A DNA stretch of 64,000 nucleotides from Paenibacillus sp. FSL W8-0186 (GTDB lineage Bacteria > Bacillota > Bacilli > Paenibacillales > Paenibacillaceae). The position numbers were made by a program, and so were the translations under genes. Shown piece by piece: positions 32,672 to 41,557 of this stretch. Below the pieces are notes generated by a model. The model saw nothing but the letters and a program-made list of their open reading frames with translations, had not been told where the DNA came from and did not search any database. Positions within the stretch are counted from its first letter, which is position 1. Each line of letters begins with the position of its first letter. The stretch spans positions 3,589,001 to 3,653,000 of the forward strand of contig NZ_CP150207.1 in NCBI RefSeq assembly GCF_037969765.1, written 5' to 3'.

Positions 32672-34900
32672 TTATTTCACTGTTACTGAAATGGTAACCG
32701 TCTTGCCGCCGAACTTTCCTTTGATCGACGCCGTGCCTTTGCCTACCGCCTCGATTTTGCCCCCAGTCACTTTAGCTACGGACGGTTTGGAGCTGGTCCA
32801 TTCTGCGCTGCCGGTTACAATCGCCGTCGCACCGGTATCATATTCGGCCTTTACGACAACCGATTTGATTCCTCCAGGAGCTAATGCTAGCTTCTTCTCG
32901 TCTACGGTCAGCTTGGTCAGCTTAGGAACAACCTTCACGTTGACGCTGACGTTATGACCCTGATAAGATCCGCTCAATGTAGCCGAGCCTTCGCCAACCG
33001 CCTTGACGGACGAGGAACTGATTGTGGCTACGTCCGTATTGGAGGATTGCCAGTTCATTTTCGTGGACAGCGTTACTTTCTGGCCGTTCGAATAATAGCC
33101 GGTTACTTTGATCGACTTGGATTTCTTCAGGTTAAGTTCGATATTCACCGGCTCTACGACAACCTTCGTAATTTTTTGCTCGACTGTCATCGGGATGCTG
33201 ATCGTCTTGTTCGAGTACGTTCCTTTTAAAGTCGCCGATCCTTTGATCAGGCCTTTGATCGTTTTGCCGTTTGCGGAATCTTTGATCACCGCATTGCTGT
33301 TCGAAATCGTCCAAGTAATTTCGCTGGCGATATCTGCCTCTTCATTTCCGTCCTCATATACGACAGCTACTTTAGGGAACGGGCTTTCCTCGCCAACGAC
33401 CAGGTTCAGCTTCTCTTCCTCGCTGATCAGCGCCAGAACCTTTTCCTTGACCGTCACTTCCACCTCAACCGAACTGTTGCGAATGGAGTGGGCCGATCCG
33501 GCTGTAACCTTGGATTCTGGAAGCTTCGCCGTAATTATTACCTTGCCCGCATCCTTCGCCACGATTTTGCCATCCTCGATTTTGACGATATCCTCATTGC
33601 TGGAGGACCAAATCACTTCCTTGCTGAAATCTAATTCTGTATCATCCAGCTTGGTTGCTTTGATTTTCGGTACGTTCAGCGATTCATTCTTGAGTAATTC
33701 CAGCTCGCTTTTGTCCGCCTCAAGCTTCGTAATGGTCGGTTGAACCGTCACATTCATAGTTCTGTTTACGCCACGATAGCTGACTTTGATTGTGGATGTT
33801 CCGACTGCTTTTGGAGAAATAATTCCTTTATCCACCGTTACAGCCAGAGGGTTGGAGGATGTCCACTCAGCTGCAGCGGTAACATCATCCGTCGAATTGG
33901 CCCCGCTTCTAACCTCTGCCTTTGCCTCCAGCTGCTCGCCGATGAACAGGAATTGCTCGGACGAAGGGTTAAGGATGATCACTTCATACGGTGTACGTAC
34001 ATAGACGTCCACTTGACCCTTGGCTCCGAGATATTCGGCTGTAATCGTCGCTTTACCGATGGCTACTGGTTTGATCTTGCCATCCTCAACGGTAGCGATG
34101 CTCTTGTCGGATGTAGACCATTCAGCTTTGTCGGATACATCCACTGTCGATTGGCTGCTCGACAAAGTGGAAGTGGCTTTCACCTCAATCCCACTATCGC
34201 CGACAAGCAGTTCGATATCCTCTGCCTTTTCATCATTGCTTGCATATACGAGATTCAGTTCCGAGTACGGGGAAGAGACTGTGGCCTCGAAAGAAGCCGT
34301 CAATCCGGAATATTTGGCCGTAATCGTCGCTTTACCTTCTGCAACAAGCTTAATTTTACCTTTATCGATCGTGAGCACGGACGTATTGGAAGAAGTCCAC
34401 TGCGCATCTTGAGTTACGTCAGCCAGCGTACCGTTCGTGTTCTCAACGACGGCCTGGGCTTTAACATTCAGATCCGCTTCATCCGCTCCAAGCTTATATT
34501 TACCATTCAGCGAATACTCCAAAGTCAAATCCTTGTATGTATCCACCGCTTTGACGGTAATCGTATCTACCGCGGAATCGTTATAGACAGCGGTAATTGT
34601 AGCAGTTCCGCTCTTTAGCGGCGTTAGAAGACCATTGTCTACTTTAATGGTATCCGGCTGATCCGATGACCAGCTGACGGCACGGGTAATGTCCTTTTTG
34701 ACCGAGGAGCCCTCGACCGTCGCCCATACCTTCAATTGCTTCGTTCCTTTGCCAACCGTAAGTTCTAGCGTTGCACCGGAGCCTTCAATATCAATCGATA
34801 AGACATCGCCGGAGGCAGCAAAGACGCTAGTCGGGAATACAGCGGCAATGAGCAGCACCATGGTCAGGAGCCACTTCGTCATTTTCCTGTTCGGAATCAT
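32672..34900 (-). CDS. Secreted protein with eight BIG2 (Ig-like) repeats
   Basis: A 742-residue exported protein. Signal peptide at about 1-28 (cleavage after VFAA). The remainder is eight tandem BIG2 domains of about 85-95 residues, each with a W(S/T)SSN...I.(D/G)GKI..(V/G).G.(A/S)TI...Y pattern, for example AEWTSSKPSVAKVTGGKIEA in the last. There is no LPXTG, SLH, LysM or C-terminal TM helix, so how it is retained is unclear. BIG2 proteins are adhesins and surface scaffolds. ATG 34900 follows AAAGGAGAGAAATGG. Repeats have diverged at the DNA level, arguing for an old array. Confidence 0.88.
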   Translation of the reverse strand: MIPNRKMTKWLLTMVLLIAAVFPTSVFAASGDVLSIDIEGSGATLELTVGKGTKQLKVWATVEGSSVKKDITRAVSWSSDQPDTIKVDNGLLTPLKSGTATITAVYNDSAVDTITVKAVDTYKDLTLEYSLNGKYKLGADEADLNVKAQAVVENTNGTLADVTQDAQWTSSNTSVLTIDKGKIKLVAEGKATITAKYSGLTASFEATVSSPYSELNLVYASNDEKAEDIELLVGDSGIEVKATSTLSSSQSTVDVSDKAEWSTSDKSIATVEDGKIKPVAIGKATITAEYLGAKGQVDVYVRTPYEVIILNPSSEQFLFIGEQLEAKAEVRSGANSTDDVTAAAEWTSSNPLAVTVDKGIISPKAVGTSTIKVSYRGVNRTMNVTVQPTITKLEADKSELELLKNESLNVPKIKATKLDDTELDFSKEVIWSSSNEDIVKIEDGKIVAKDAGKVIITAKLPESKVTAGSAHSIRNSSVEVEVTVKEKVLALISEEEKLNLVVGEESPFPKVAVVYEDGNEEADIASEITWTISNSNAVIKDSANGKTIKGLIKGSATLKGTYSNKTISIPMTVEQKITKVVVEPVNIELNLKKSKSIKVTGYYSNGQKVTLSTKMNWQSSNTDVATISSSSVKAVGEGSATLSGSYQGHNVSVNVKVVPKLTKLTVDEKKLALAPGGIKSVVVKAEYDTGATAIVTGSAEWTSSKPSVAKVTGGKIEAVGKGTASIKGKFGGKTVTISVTVK

Positions 34901-35026
34901 CCATTTCTCTCCTTTGTTGTCATTTATAGCCGGAAATTCAATCCAGCTCTACTGAAATTATATCGACATATAGGATTAATTTCGTAACCTTTTTCCGCAA
35001 AAATAATTCGTTTGTCCTACTTCCTA

Positions 35027-35713
35027 TCATTTATGGCTATGAATTACGTTCCAATCGATCGGTTGTTCGCCTTGCGCTTTCAAAAAAGCATTAGTCCGGG
35101 AAAAAGGACGGCTTCCAAAAAAGCCCCGTCTCGCCGCCAAAGGACTCGGATGGGCCGATTCAATGACAAGATGGCGATCCGTATTGATTTGCGCTCCTTT
35201 TTTCTGGGCATGGCTTCCCCATAAAATGAAAACCACAGGCTCTTCCCTTTCATTTAACGCTGCTACGACCGCATCCGTAAACTTCTCCCAGCCCTTGCCC
35301 TGATGGGAGCCGGCCAGCCCTTCGCGTACGGTCAGCACCGTGTTCAACAGCAGCACACCCTCTTCGGCCCATGAAGTCAAAGTGCCTTCAGAAGGAACAG
35401 GAATTCCAAGATCGCTGGACAGCTCCTTATAGATGTTCCGCAGCGATGGCGGAATCTTTACCCCAGGCAGCACAGAGAAGCTTAAGCCATGGGCTTGGCC
35501 TGCGCCATGATATGGATCCTGCCCCAGAATCACCGCCCGTGTCTGGCTGTAGCCCGTCAGCTTCAAGGCCTGGAACAAATACGGCCGCGGCGGGAATACC
35601 GTATGCTCCCTGTACTCCTGATCCAGCCAATCCATCAGCTCATGGAAATACGGCTTGTCCATCTCCGCTGCAAGCACCTGGTCCCAATCGTTGCCGAATA
35701 TCTCCTTACTCAT
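35027..35713 (-). CDS. ung: Uracil-DNA glycosylase, family 1
   Basis: A 228-residue DNA repair enzyme that removes uracil. Catalytic water-activating motif GQDPYHGAGQAHGLSFSV (Asp and Tyr visible), uracil-binding VFILWGSHAQKKG and DNA-intercalation loop HPSPLAARRGFFG are all intact. ATG 35713 (MSKEIFGNDW) is chosen with GGGAGAGGCAAC before; the frame extends 10 codons upstream without a ribosome site. Monocistronic. Confidence 0.95.
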   Translation of the reverse strand: MSKEIFGNDWDQVLAAEMDKPYFHELMDWLDQEYREHTVFPPRPYLFQALKLTGYSQTRAVILGQDPYHGAGQAHGLSFSVLPGVKIPPSLRNIYKELSSDLGIPVPSEGTLTSWAEEGVLLLNTVLTVREGLAGSHQGKGWEKFTDAVVAALNEREEPVVFILWGSHAQKKGAQINTDRHLVIESAHPSPLAARRGFFGSRPFSRTNAFLKAQGEQPIDWNVIHSHK

Positions 35714-35799
35714 GTTGCCTCTCCCTTTCCAAGCTTCTAGCATTATATACTATTCCTAAACTCATTTTAGCAGAAATCCCCTGAGCGGAACCGACAAAA

Positions 35800-35841
35800 A
35801 AATCGCACAACCTTCGCTTTCGCGAGAGCTGTGCGATTTAT
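35800..35841. terminator. Terminator between ung and the AT-rich lipoprotein gene
   Basis: AAATCGCACA and TGTGCGATTT arms with an inner CGC/GCG stem; T7 follows on the minus strand, where it ends the lipoprotein transcript. Confidence 0.85.
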
Positions 35842-35902
35842 TGTCTGTTTTCTTCATCTCTCTTATCACGTGCTTTAATACTATCCAATCCATGCTATTA
35901 TC

Positions 35903-36766
35903 TTATTTCTTACTATTCAAAAATTCTTGGACGTCAATTCTTTTTTCGTTATACTTATCATTTTCCGTTAATGTTAATACTTCATTCATTACAGATTCAA
36001 GCACCTCTGATTCTTCCAATCCTATAAGACTCAGTCCTGCTAGATAAAAAAGATTAATATAATTTATTTTATTCACAGAAATAACTTCATTTAGATTTCT
36101 ACTTAACAGTTGCTCAAAAGCGTAAACCCGCGTATCGTTCATCTGTGACTCCGTAGGGACTGGATAACCTACATCTTCAAAAAAGGACAAATCACTAGGT
36201 GATGAGACCACTTTCGATTCAAACTTCAGCCCCTGCAACTCATCATTTAAATGTTCCTTGTAGTTATCAAATATGTATTTGACAGTGCCCTCAAGTTCAA
36301 TTAATAATTCATCCTTAGTACGGGCAGACTCAGTATAGGTAGTTTCAAGTCTATCAAAATCGTTTTTTTCAACTAGTGAAATCGCTAAATTATCAATACC
36401 TTTCCCCAGTGAACTTTGCAAATATGTATAACTTCGAGATTCTGATGCAAGAATTATAGATTTAATTACTACCGCCGTAAACTCTGCGTCTGTTCCTTTA
36501 AAATCATTTATAGTTAATTCTAGGTACGTCTTGGCGCGATCCACATTTCCTGAAACTAATTGCTCACTGGCGAGTCGTAAAGGCTCTGGAACTTCCTCCT
36601 TTTCAATTTCTTTATTTGATTCCATAATTGATTCAGATAAATCATTAGACGTAACGTTCAATGCTTGATCTGCTTCATTTCCTTTGTTAGTACGAGCAGG
36701 TTGTCCGCATCCAGAAAATATCAACAGTACGGATAGCGCCAATATAAGTATGCTAACTCTCCTCAT
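35903..36766 (-). CDS. AT-rich putative lipoprotein, unknown function
   Basis: A 287-residue lipoprotein with lipobox LIFSGCGQPA. The mature chain is acidic, mostly helical, rich in E, S, L and N, with no motif I recognise. Base composition is clearly more AT-rich than ung or the genes to the right of 39 kb, which suggests acquired DNA. ATG 36766 has GGAGGGGGTAAAAA before. Monocistronic, ending at the terminator near 35800. A decayed small gene and tRNA-Leu lie upstream. Confidence 0.7.
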   Translation of the reverse strand: MRRVSILILALSVLLIFSGCGQPARTNKGNEADQALNVTSNDLSESIMESNKEIEKEEVPEPLRLASEQLVSGNVDRAKTYLELTINDFKGTDAEFTAVVIKSIILASESRSYTYLQSSLGKGIDNLAISLVEKNDFDRLETTYTESARTKDELLIELEGTVKYIFDNYKEHLNDELQGLKFESKVVSSPSDLSFFEDVGYPVPTESQMNDTRVYAFEQLLSRNLNEVISVNKINYINLFYLAGLSLIGLEESEVLESVMNEVLTLTENDKYNEKRIDVQEFLNSKK

Positions 36767-36892
36767 TTTTTACCCCCTCCAAATTACCTAAATCATACCA
36801 TTCCTAGAAAAAATAAAAAAGCCCTTGGACACAGTTCCTAAGTAGTATATCAAGGAACTTCGTTCTACTCCGCTTATAACGCCCGAAACTCC

Positions 36893-37060
36893 TTATCCTA
36901 GTACCGTGATCAGGGTGGCCAATCTCAGCGTAATAATAGTTCCATCATCGCGCAAAGTAGAAAGTCGACCTATCGCGCCTAATTTCGATGTGCTCCTCTA
37001 GAACATCTGTCCATTTATCACGTTCAGCTTTTGATCGTCAATCTCAAGTATTCTTGTCAT
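36893..37060 (-). pseudogene. Remnant of a small gene, two frame breaks
   Basis: ATG 37060 lies behind a strong ATGGAGGAGGCGTTTTTTTC ribosome region and begins MTRILEIDDQKLNV. After about 14 codons the reading frame must shift to continue KWTDVLEEHIEIRRDRSTFY, and shift again to DDGTIITLRLATLITVLG and a stop at 36893. Each piece has good amino-acid composition and together they would give one roughly 55-residue product. No single frame is open. This reconstruction is by eye; the family is unknown. Confidence 0.4.
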
Positions 37061-37132
37061 GAAAAAAACGCCTCCTCCATATTTAACGGAGAGACGTTCA
37101 TCTTTGTGATTCTGTGCGTTTCGCTATCACAT

Positions 37133-37156
37133 AAAAAACCTCTAAATCATGGTTTT
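37133..37156 (-). terminator. Weak terminator after tRNA-Leu
   Basis: On the minus strand AAAACC and GGTTTT form a 6-bp stem with a 10-nt loop and a T6 tract, 9 nt after the tRNA. Weak stem. Confidence 0.3.
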
Positions 37157-37165
37157 AATCAAGGA

Positions 37166-37251
37166 TGCCGAGGACCGGGATCGAACCGGTACGGTAGTCA
37201 CCTACCGCAGGATTTTAAGTCCTGTGCGTCTGCCAATTCCGCCACCCCGGC
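37166..37251 (-). tRNA. tRNA-Leu (anticodon TAA)
   Basis: An 86-nt class II tRNA. Acceptor GCCGGGG pairs with CCTCGGC (one G-U), discriminator A; the anticodon stem CAGGA/TCCTG encloses CTTAAAA, giving UAA, which reads UUA/UUG. A long variable arm (GCGGTAGGTGACTACCGT region) confirms leucine class. CCA not encoded. Confidence 0.95.
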
Positions 37252-37476
37252 ATAAATAATATGCCAGTTCAAAATCAATGTCGAAAAAATTCCTGCGTTA
37301 TTGATTATAACATGATATTCGACGGAGTTTCAAGCCCAAATGTAAAAAATATCGCCCGATGGCCTTTTGCAGATTTTTTTGGTAGGTTAAAGATAGGTAA
37401 TTCATGCCCTTTACATCAAGTCGGTTTGTCTGGATACACTACATGATGTATTCCATTACGACAGGAGGTCATGCAT

Positions 37477-37626
37477 GTGAATATCACGACAGACACTTAC
37501 CAAATTGCGCCGTTAAACGATCAGAAGCAAGCCGTCGCAATTATCAAAGAAGCCGAGGCGGCTATAGCTGAAGCAACCGGGAATGAGGTTGCCTTAATCG
37601 CATACGAAAAGTCAGAGAACCGATAA
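37477..37626 (+). CDS. 49-residue soluble protein, unknown
   Basis: GTG at 37477 lies 8 nt after a perfect AGGAGG and opens 49 codons ending in TAA. The product is acidic and helical, with DQKQAVAIIKEAEAAIAEAT, then NEVALIAYEKSENR. No cysteine, no membrane segment. The excellent ribosome site and codon use support a real gene. I recognise no family; it may be in the same transcript as the DUF2905 gene 28 nt downstream. Confidence 0.6.
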   Translation: MNITTDTYQIAPLNDQKQAVAIIKEAEAAIAEATGNEVALIAYEKSENR

Positions 37627-37654
37627 TCATTGCTTTATAGAGGAGGGAACTCCA

Positions 37655-37876
37655 ATGAACAACATGCCAAAAATATTAATCATCGCCGGGGCAGTCCTCA
37701 TTATCGCGGGCTTGCTCTGGTCTTTTCTGGGCAGGTTTATCCATCTCGGACGTTTGCCAGGTGATATCATGATTGATAAAGGGAATGTTAAATTTTATTT
37801 CCCCATCGTGACCTGCATTCTGATCAGCGTCGTATTGTCATTGATCAGCTATATCGTCCGGTGGTTCATGAAATGA
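37655..37876 (+). CDS. DUF2905 membrane protein
   Basis: A 73-residue protein with two TM helices (about 6-28 and 48-70) and the loop HLGRLPGDIMIDKGNVKFYFP, the DUF2905 signature. Function unknown; widespread in bacteria, often near ruvB or queA in other genomes. GAGGAGGGAACTCCA precedes ATG 37655. Confidence 0.85.
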   Translation: MNNMPKILIIAGAVLIIAGLLWSFLGRFIHLGRLPGDIMIDKGNVKFYFPIVTCILISVVLSLISYIVRWFMK

Positions 37877-37960
37877 TCTGAGCCATCCCATTTGTATTAA
37901 TTCATGACGACCCACAGCAAGTTCCTCAGCCTATGGGGATGTGTCAGGAGCCTTCAGCTA

Positions 37961-39031
37961 ATGAAAAAAATTGCTATTATTTTTGCTATCATCTCACTGC
38001 TAACCGCATGCGGCAGCAGGCCTTATTCTAAGCATCCAGAGTCTGAACCAAGTGTTCAGGCGAGCAAGCGTGTAACAAATTTCACTACATACCAAGGTGA
38101 GGCTTACTCCTTTTCTTATCCCTCTTCATGGGAAAGAAATGAAGACATAGATATAGGTGATAATATTGAACACGTAGTTTCTTTTGCCTTTCCAGATCCG
38201 AACGATTCTAAATACAATATTCTTGCGCAAGCCTTTATTTCCCCTACCGACAGGTTAGTAGATGTTAAATCAGCTAGCGATGCTCTCATCGAGTCTTTTA
38301 AAACCAACATTGAAAATTTCAAAAAGACCGGATATACCGAAAAACAATACAAAAATTATATCGGCGGGATCTTTACGGGGAAATTTGAAAGCAATGGTGA
38401 AGAATTCACGATGGTACAGTACGCAATCCCAACCGAGAAGTATATATTTTACCTGAATATAACCTATTTTCAGCCTCTCTATGAAAAATACGGTATAGAG
38501 CAAACAAAGCAAATTATCGATTCAGTAGAGCTGCTTCTCGGACAGGAGCAAAATAGAGCGAGATCAAACGATAGTATCGCTGATAGAATGGTTGAGGTTG
38601 TTCCGGTCTTTACGAATAAAGAATTAACTCCGGCATCCTATGAGTTTCTGGATCGCACAAAGCAACTTTTCCCTGCAGACTCCCAGGAATCCATAGACGA
38701 GGTCAAGCGTTTATTGAACCCTAAAGTGACGACCAGGCATTTGGACAAAAACATCAATGACTATTTAGACACCTTCGTTAAGATCCAAGGAACCGTATTA
38801 AAAATTGATGAAATGGTATTAGATGATAATACGATCACTATAGCCGTAATTTACGATAAATATAATAATGTCATCTACATCTGGTATCCAGGTACGGCGA
38901 AGGACTTGCTCAAAGACGATCAAGCACTTGTGGTGGGTGTTCCTACGGTTAACTTTTCTTATAACAACACAGCTGGCGGCATTACATACGCCACATTTAT
39001 TGCCGCTGCCGTATTGAAAGAAGTAAAATAA
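37961..39031 (+). CDS. Lipoprotein with PsbP-like region, unknown role
   Basis: A 356-residue lipoprotein: MKKIAIIFAIISLLTACGS with a lipobox LLTAC. Residues about 38-175 have the PsbP/DUF1795-like arrangement (EAYSFSYPSSWERNEDI, later FTGKFESNGEEFTMVQYAIP and YFLNITY-like strands). The C-terminal part (about 240-356) contains a beta-barrel-like segment with FVKIQGTVLKIDEMVLDD, resembling an OB-fold. No enzyme motif. ATG 37961 has CAGGAG 10 nt before; the frame extends 19 codons upstream but the signal peptide fixes this start. AT-rich relative to the rest of the window. Confidence 0.7.
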   Translation: MKKIAIIFAIISLLTACGSRPYSKHPESEPSVQASKRVTNFTTYQGEAYSFSYPSSWERNEDIDIGDNIEHVVSFAFPDPNDSKYNILAQAFISPTDRLVDVKSASDALIESFKTNIENFKKTGYTEKQYKNYIGGIFTGKFESNGEEFTMVQYAIPTEKYIFYLNITYFQPLYEKYGIEQTKQIIDSVELLLGQEQNRARSNDSIADRMVEVVPVFTNKELTPASYEFLDRTKQLFPADSQESIDEVKRLLNPKVTTRHLDKNINDYLDTFVKIQGTVLKIDEMVLDDNTITIAVIYDKYNNVIYIWYPGTAKDLLKDDQALVVGVPTVNFSYNNTAGGITYATFIAAAVLKEVK

Positions 39032-39043
39032 GGAGGCTCTCAT

Positions 39044-39208
39044 ATGAGCAAAGGAAACATAGAACAGTTCTCTGGAACCGGATTAGCGGTGGGAGTCGCT
39101 GTTGGTGTCTGCGTTGGCCTGGCCATGGATAATCTCGCCGTCGGAATCGCCATTGGCATATCATTAGGCGTCTCTCTCAGTTTAATATGGAAGAAAAAGA
39201 GTGAATAG
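39044..39208 (+). CDS. 54-residue glycine-zipper membrane protein
   Basis: ATG at 39044 has AAGGAGGCTCTCAT upstream and lies 12 nt after the lipoprotein stop. The product has two short helices built of G-V/A-G-V repeats (GLAVGVAVGVCVGLAMDNLA and VGIAIGISLGVSLSLIW) and a basic tail KKKSE. This is a glycine-zipper hairpin in the membrane. It is probably translated with the lipoprotein gene. No family named. Confidence 0.6.
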   Translation: MSKGNIEQFSGTGLAVGVAVGVCVGLAMDNLAVGIAIGISLGVSLSLIWKKKSE

Positions 39209-39376
39209 CCTCCCTTTGCGAACAGTTCACTTCTCTCTTTTACCCTTTTCTCAGAAATGACAAGAATAAAGGCTGCAATTGGTCTGAGCTTCCTGCCCTA
39301 CTATGCCAAATTGCCAACCGCCCTAATGTCCGTTACAATCTTACTAAACCATTATATCTACTGCTAGGAGAACAAC

Positions 39377-39943
39377 ATGAACATGAGAAAAAAAATTGTA
39401 GCCATTGACATGGACGACACCATCTGTCATTTAATACCCAAAGCGCTTTATTATCATAATATGCAGTATCCCGGACTTCAATTGATGATGGAGCAGGTTA
39501 CCAGCTTTGACCTAAGCGGCATCTGGCACCCAGAATGCACGGAGGAAGCCTTTTTCGGCAGACCCGGGCTTTACGAGGAACTGGATATCTTTGACGAATA
39601 TACAATCGAAGAAATACGCAAAATGACCGAAAAATACGATATCATTGTCATTACTGCGGCCCGCCCTTCCTCCGTTCCCGAGAAATGGAACTGGATGCAG
39701 AAGCACCTTCCCTTCATTCCTTTTGAGAACTTTTTTGTAGCGAAGCGGAAGTATTTGGTTGGCTTTGATCTGCTGATTGATGACGGCCCTCATAACATTA
39801 TCGCCGCAAGCGAAGCCGGCAAGGAAACAATCCTGATCCCTCGCCCATGGAATGCGCATATACAGCATCAATACCAGCTTAAAGACAACTGGCAAGGAAT
39901 GAGCGATTTGGTCGATCAAATGCTGGCATCCAAGACCAAATGA
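39377..39943 (+). CDS. 5'(3')-deoxyribonucleotidase-like HAD hydrolase
   Basis: A 188-residue HAD enzyme of the NT5C type (Bacillus YqfW/YorS-like). HAD motif I is VAIDMDDTICHL with both aspartates; motif II is VITAARPSS; motif IV is LLIDDGPHNI. The cap contains RPGLYEELDIFDEY. It should dephosphorylate deoxy- or ribonucleotide monophosphates. ATG 39377 follows TAGGAGAACAAC. Monocistronic, close to the ASCH pseudogene on the other strand. Confidence 0.85.
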   Translation: MNMRKKIVAIDMDDTICHLIPKALYYHNMQYPGLQLMMEQVTSFDLSGIWHPECTEEAFFGRPGLYEELDIFDEYTIEEIRKMTEKYDIIVITAARPSSVPEKWNWMQKHLPFIPFENFFVAKRKYLVGFDLLIDDGPHNIIAASEAGKETILIPRPWNAHIQHQYQLKDNWQGMSDLVDQMLASKTK

Positions 39944-39961
39944 TCATGGCGTGAACATTGG

Positions 39962-40456
39962 TTATTCACACGGTTGCTCCGCCTGCTCTTCCCAATTCCA
40001 CAAGCCCTGCATCCCCTTTGCCGGTACGGGCTCCTCTAGCAGCCGTACATCCGTCATTTCCCAAGCATAACGGCCATGGCCGTAATCCCCGAAGGCATAT
40101 TCATGCCCCTTGTGCGCCGCAAGCGCCACAAGCCTTGGGGCATCCCATATGACTAACTTTCCCTCTGTCTCAAGCCATACATCCCCTTTTTCTCCAAACG
40201 GTCTGGTTACGGCATAACAGCTCTGCAAATTCGCTAGGGCAATAACCGCCCCTGTCGGAAGATTGTCCGCTGTATAGCCATGCTTCGCCAGAATACTGCA
40301 AAAAGGTTCCTCCCGGCAGATCCTTTTATCGACTTTCTTCCCGGCGTGGATCGCGATTGGTCCGCGATGCCTCGTTGCTCAGCTGCGTGTTTCAAAACGC
40401 TTCTCCTCAAGGGCTAGAAATGTCGCCCAAGGCTGGATGATCGTTATTGCCTTTAT
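39962..40456 (-). pseudogene. ASCH-domain gene with lost start and internal stop
   Basis: Reading from 40456, after GGAGAGGATACTC, the frame gives ATA-AAG and then AITIIQPWATFLALEEKRFE, TRS, a TGA at codon 26 (40379-40381), and continues open as ATRHRGPIAIHAGKKVDKRI to the stop at 39962. This is a full ASCH domain (about 164 codons). The TGA stands where family members have Trp (ETRSW), and the ATA stands where Met is expected, so two G-to-A changes explain both defects. ASCH proteins bind RNA or act on modified nucleosides. An 88-residue remnant could be made only from an internal ATG. Confidence 0.8.
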
Positions 40457-40562
40457 GAGTATCCTCTCCTTTTATTACAGGCTAATATAGGCTAATGCCG
40501 TGCCACTCTGGGTTAAAGTCCATAGACTAATGTCAGGTACATTAACCTTAGGAGGTACGTTT

Positions 40563-40859
40563 ATGAACGCAAATGAGTATCAGCAAATCTGTTGGAGCTG
40601 CATGAATAAATATGTCGGGATTGAAACGGCCGACGGTCATGCATACGATGGTTTTATCGCCCATGTAGATCAGAACTATGTGACTCTAGCGGTTCCTAGC
40701 AATGAAATGATCCAGCGCTTAGACGGATTACCAGCGAATGAGGCAACCTACAGACAGTTTGGTTTTTTCCCTGGCTTTTTCCCAAGACGCCGGTTTTTCT
40801 ATCGCCGTTTTCCCTTCTATGGCATTCGGAACTTATTCCTGCTCCCTTTTTTCATCTGA
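40563..40859 (+). CDS. Small Lsm-like/coat-like protein with aromatic-basic tail
   Basis: A 98-residue protein. The first 60 residues (YVGIETADGHAYDGFIAHVD, QNYVTLAVPSNEM) look like a small beta-barrel of Lsm type, as in several spore-coat-associated Bacillales proteins. The last 30 residues are strikingly rich in Phe and Arg (FFPGFFPRRRFFYRRFPFYG), typical of spore coat or crust proteins. Two cysteines near the N terminus. ATG 40563 is chosen because AGGAGG lies 7 nt before; the frame extends 21 codons upstream but precedes that site. Function inferred only. Confidence 0.65.
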   Translation: MNANEYQQICWSCMNKYVGIETADGHAYDGFIAHVDQNYVTLAVPSNEMIQRLDGLPANEATYRQFGFFPGFFPRRRFFYRRFPFYGIRNLFLLPFFI

Positions 40860-40901
40860 TTTAACCGTTGGTATGGTAACACGCTGTAATTGTCAGCTGC
40901 T

Positions 40902-40930
40902 CCGCTGCCCGTTAGGCAGCGGTTTTCTTC
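40902..40930 (+). terminator. Terminator after the Lsm/coat-like gene
   Basis: CCGCTGCC and GGCAGCGG form an 8-bp GC-rich stem with a 5-nt loop and TTTTCTTCT. Confidence 0.85.
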
Positions 40931-40988
40931 TATTTAAATTGAAAAATAATGGGGGGTCGAGCGAAAACACATTAGAACAGAAATTTTA

Positions 40989-41557
40989 TTAACTTCCTTC
41001 AGGGCCAGGGCCCCAATTCGTGTAGTTAGTCACAGTTCCATCAAGAGGCAAAGTAAGAGTAATCTAAATATGTTGTTTATATAATTGAGGATTAAAGTTC
41101 CTCCGTGTAATTCTACAATGTTTCTGGCAATAGAAAGACCAAGACCGGCCCCTGTTTGAATGCCTTCGCTGCTTCGCGAATAATCAACTTTATAATAACG
41201 ATCGAAAAGTTTGTTTTGTTGTTCCTGCGTCAAGGAAATTGCTTCATTTTCGATCTCAATATTAATTTGCTTATGATTCGAATTCATTAATATACGAACG
41301 GTTCCCGGTTTTACTGAGTACTTAAGCGCGTTCATCAGCAGATTATCAATTGCTCTGGCAATCTTTTCACTGTCAATGAGGATTACAACAGGAGAGTTAC
41401 CTATCTCCTTTACGATATAGATACCGTTCTCTTGAGCGATCGGTTCGAATTCAAAAAGCAATTGATTGAGGAGTTGGAATACATCGATCTTCTTTAGATC
41501 CAAGCGGGTTTCGATCGAAGTAAGTCGGGTATATTCAAACAAATCATCAAGGTACGC
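40989..41557 (-). pseudogene. 3' fragment of a sensor histidine kinase, frameshifted
   Basis: From about 41557 down the frame reads AYLDDLFEYTRLTSIETRLD and carries the end of the DHp domain, N box (DNLLMNALKYS), F/G boxes (YKVDYSRSSEG, TGAGLGLSIARNIVELHGG). The N-terminal half (sensor, TM, HAMP and the phospho-acceptor His) is missing; a stop lies directly upstream of the homologous part. Near the 3' end the frame switches: after NYINNIF the continuing sequence ITLTLPLDGTVTNYTNWGPG lies one frame over and stops at 40989. VanS-like in type. Truncated and frameshifted, so not functional. Confidence 0.8.

Noticed and set aside
33108..33743. 211-codon plus-strand frame opposite the BIG2 gene
   Set aside because: It is a serine/threonine/leucine-rich antisense shadow of the repeat protein with no ribosome site.
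40379..40381. In-frame TGA of the ASCH gene as selenocysteine codon
   Set aside because: The family has Trp here, no SECIS-like hairpin follows, and the start codon is also damaged. A pseudogene is simpler.
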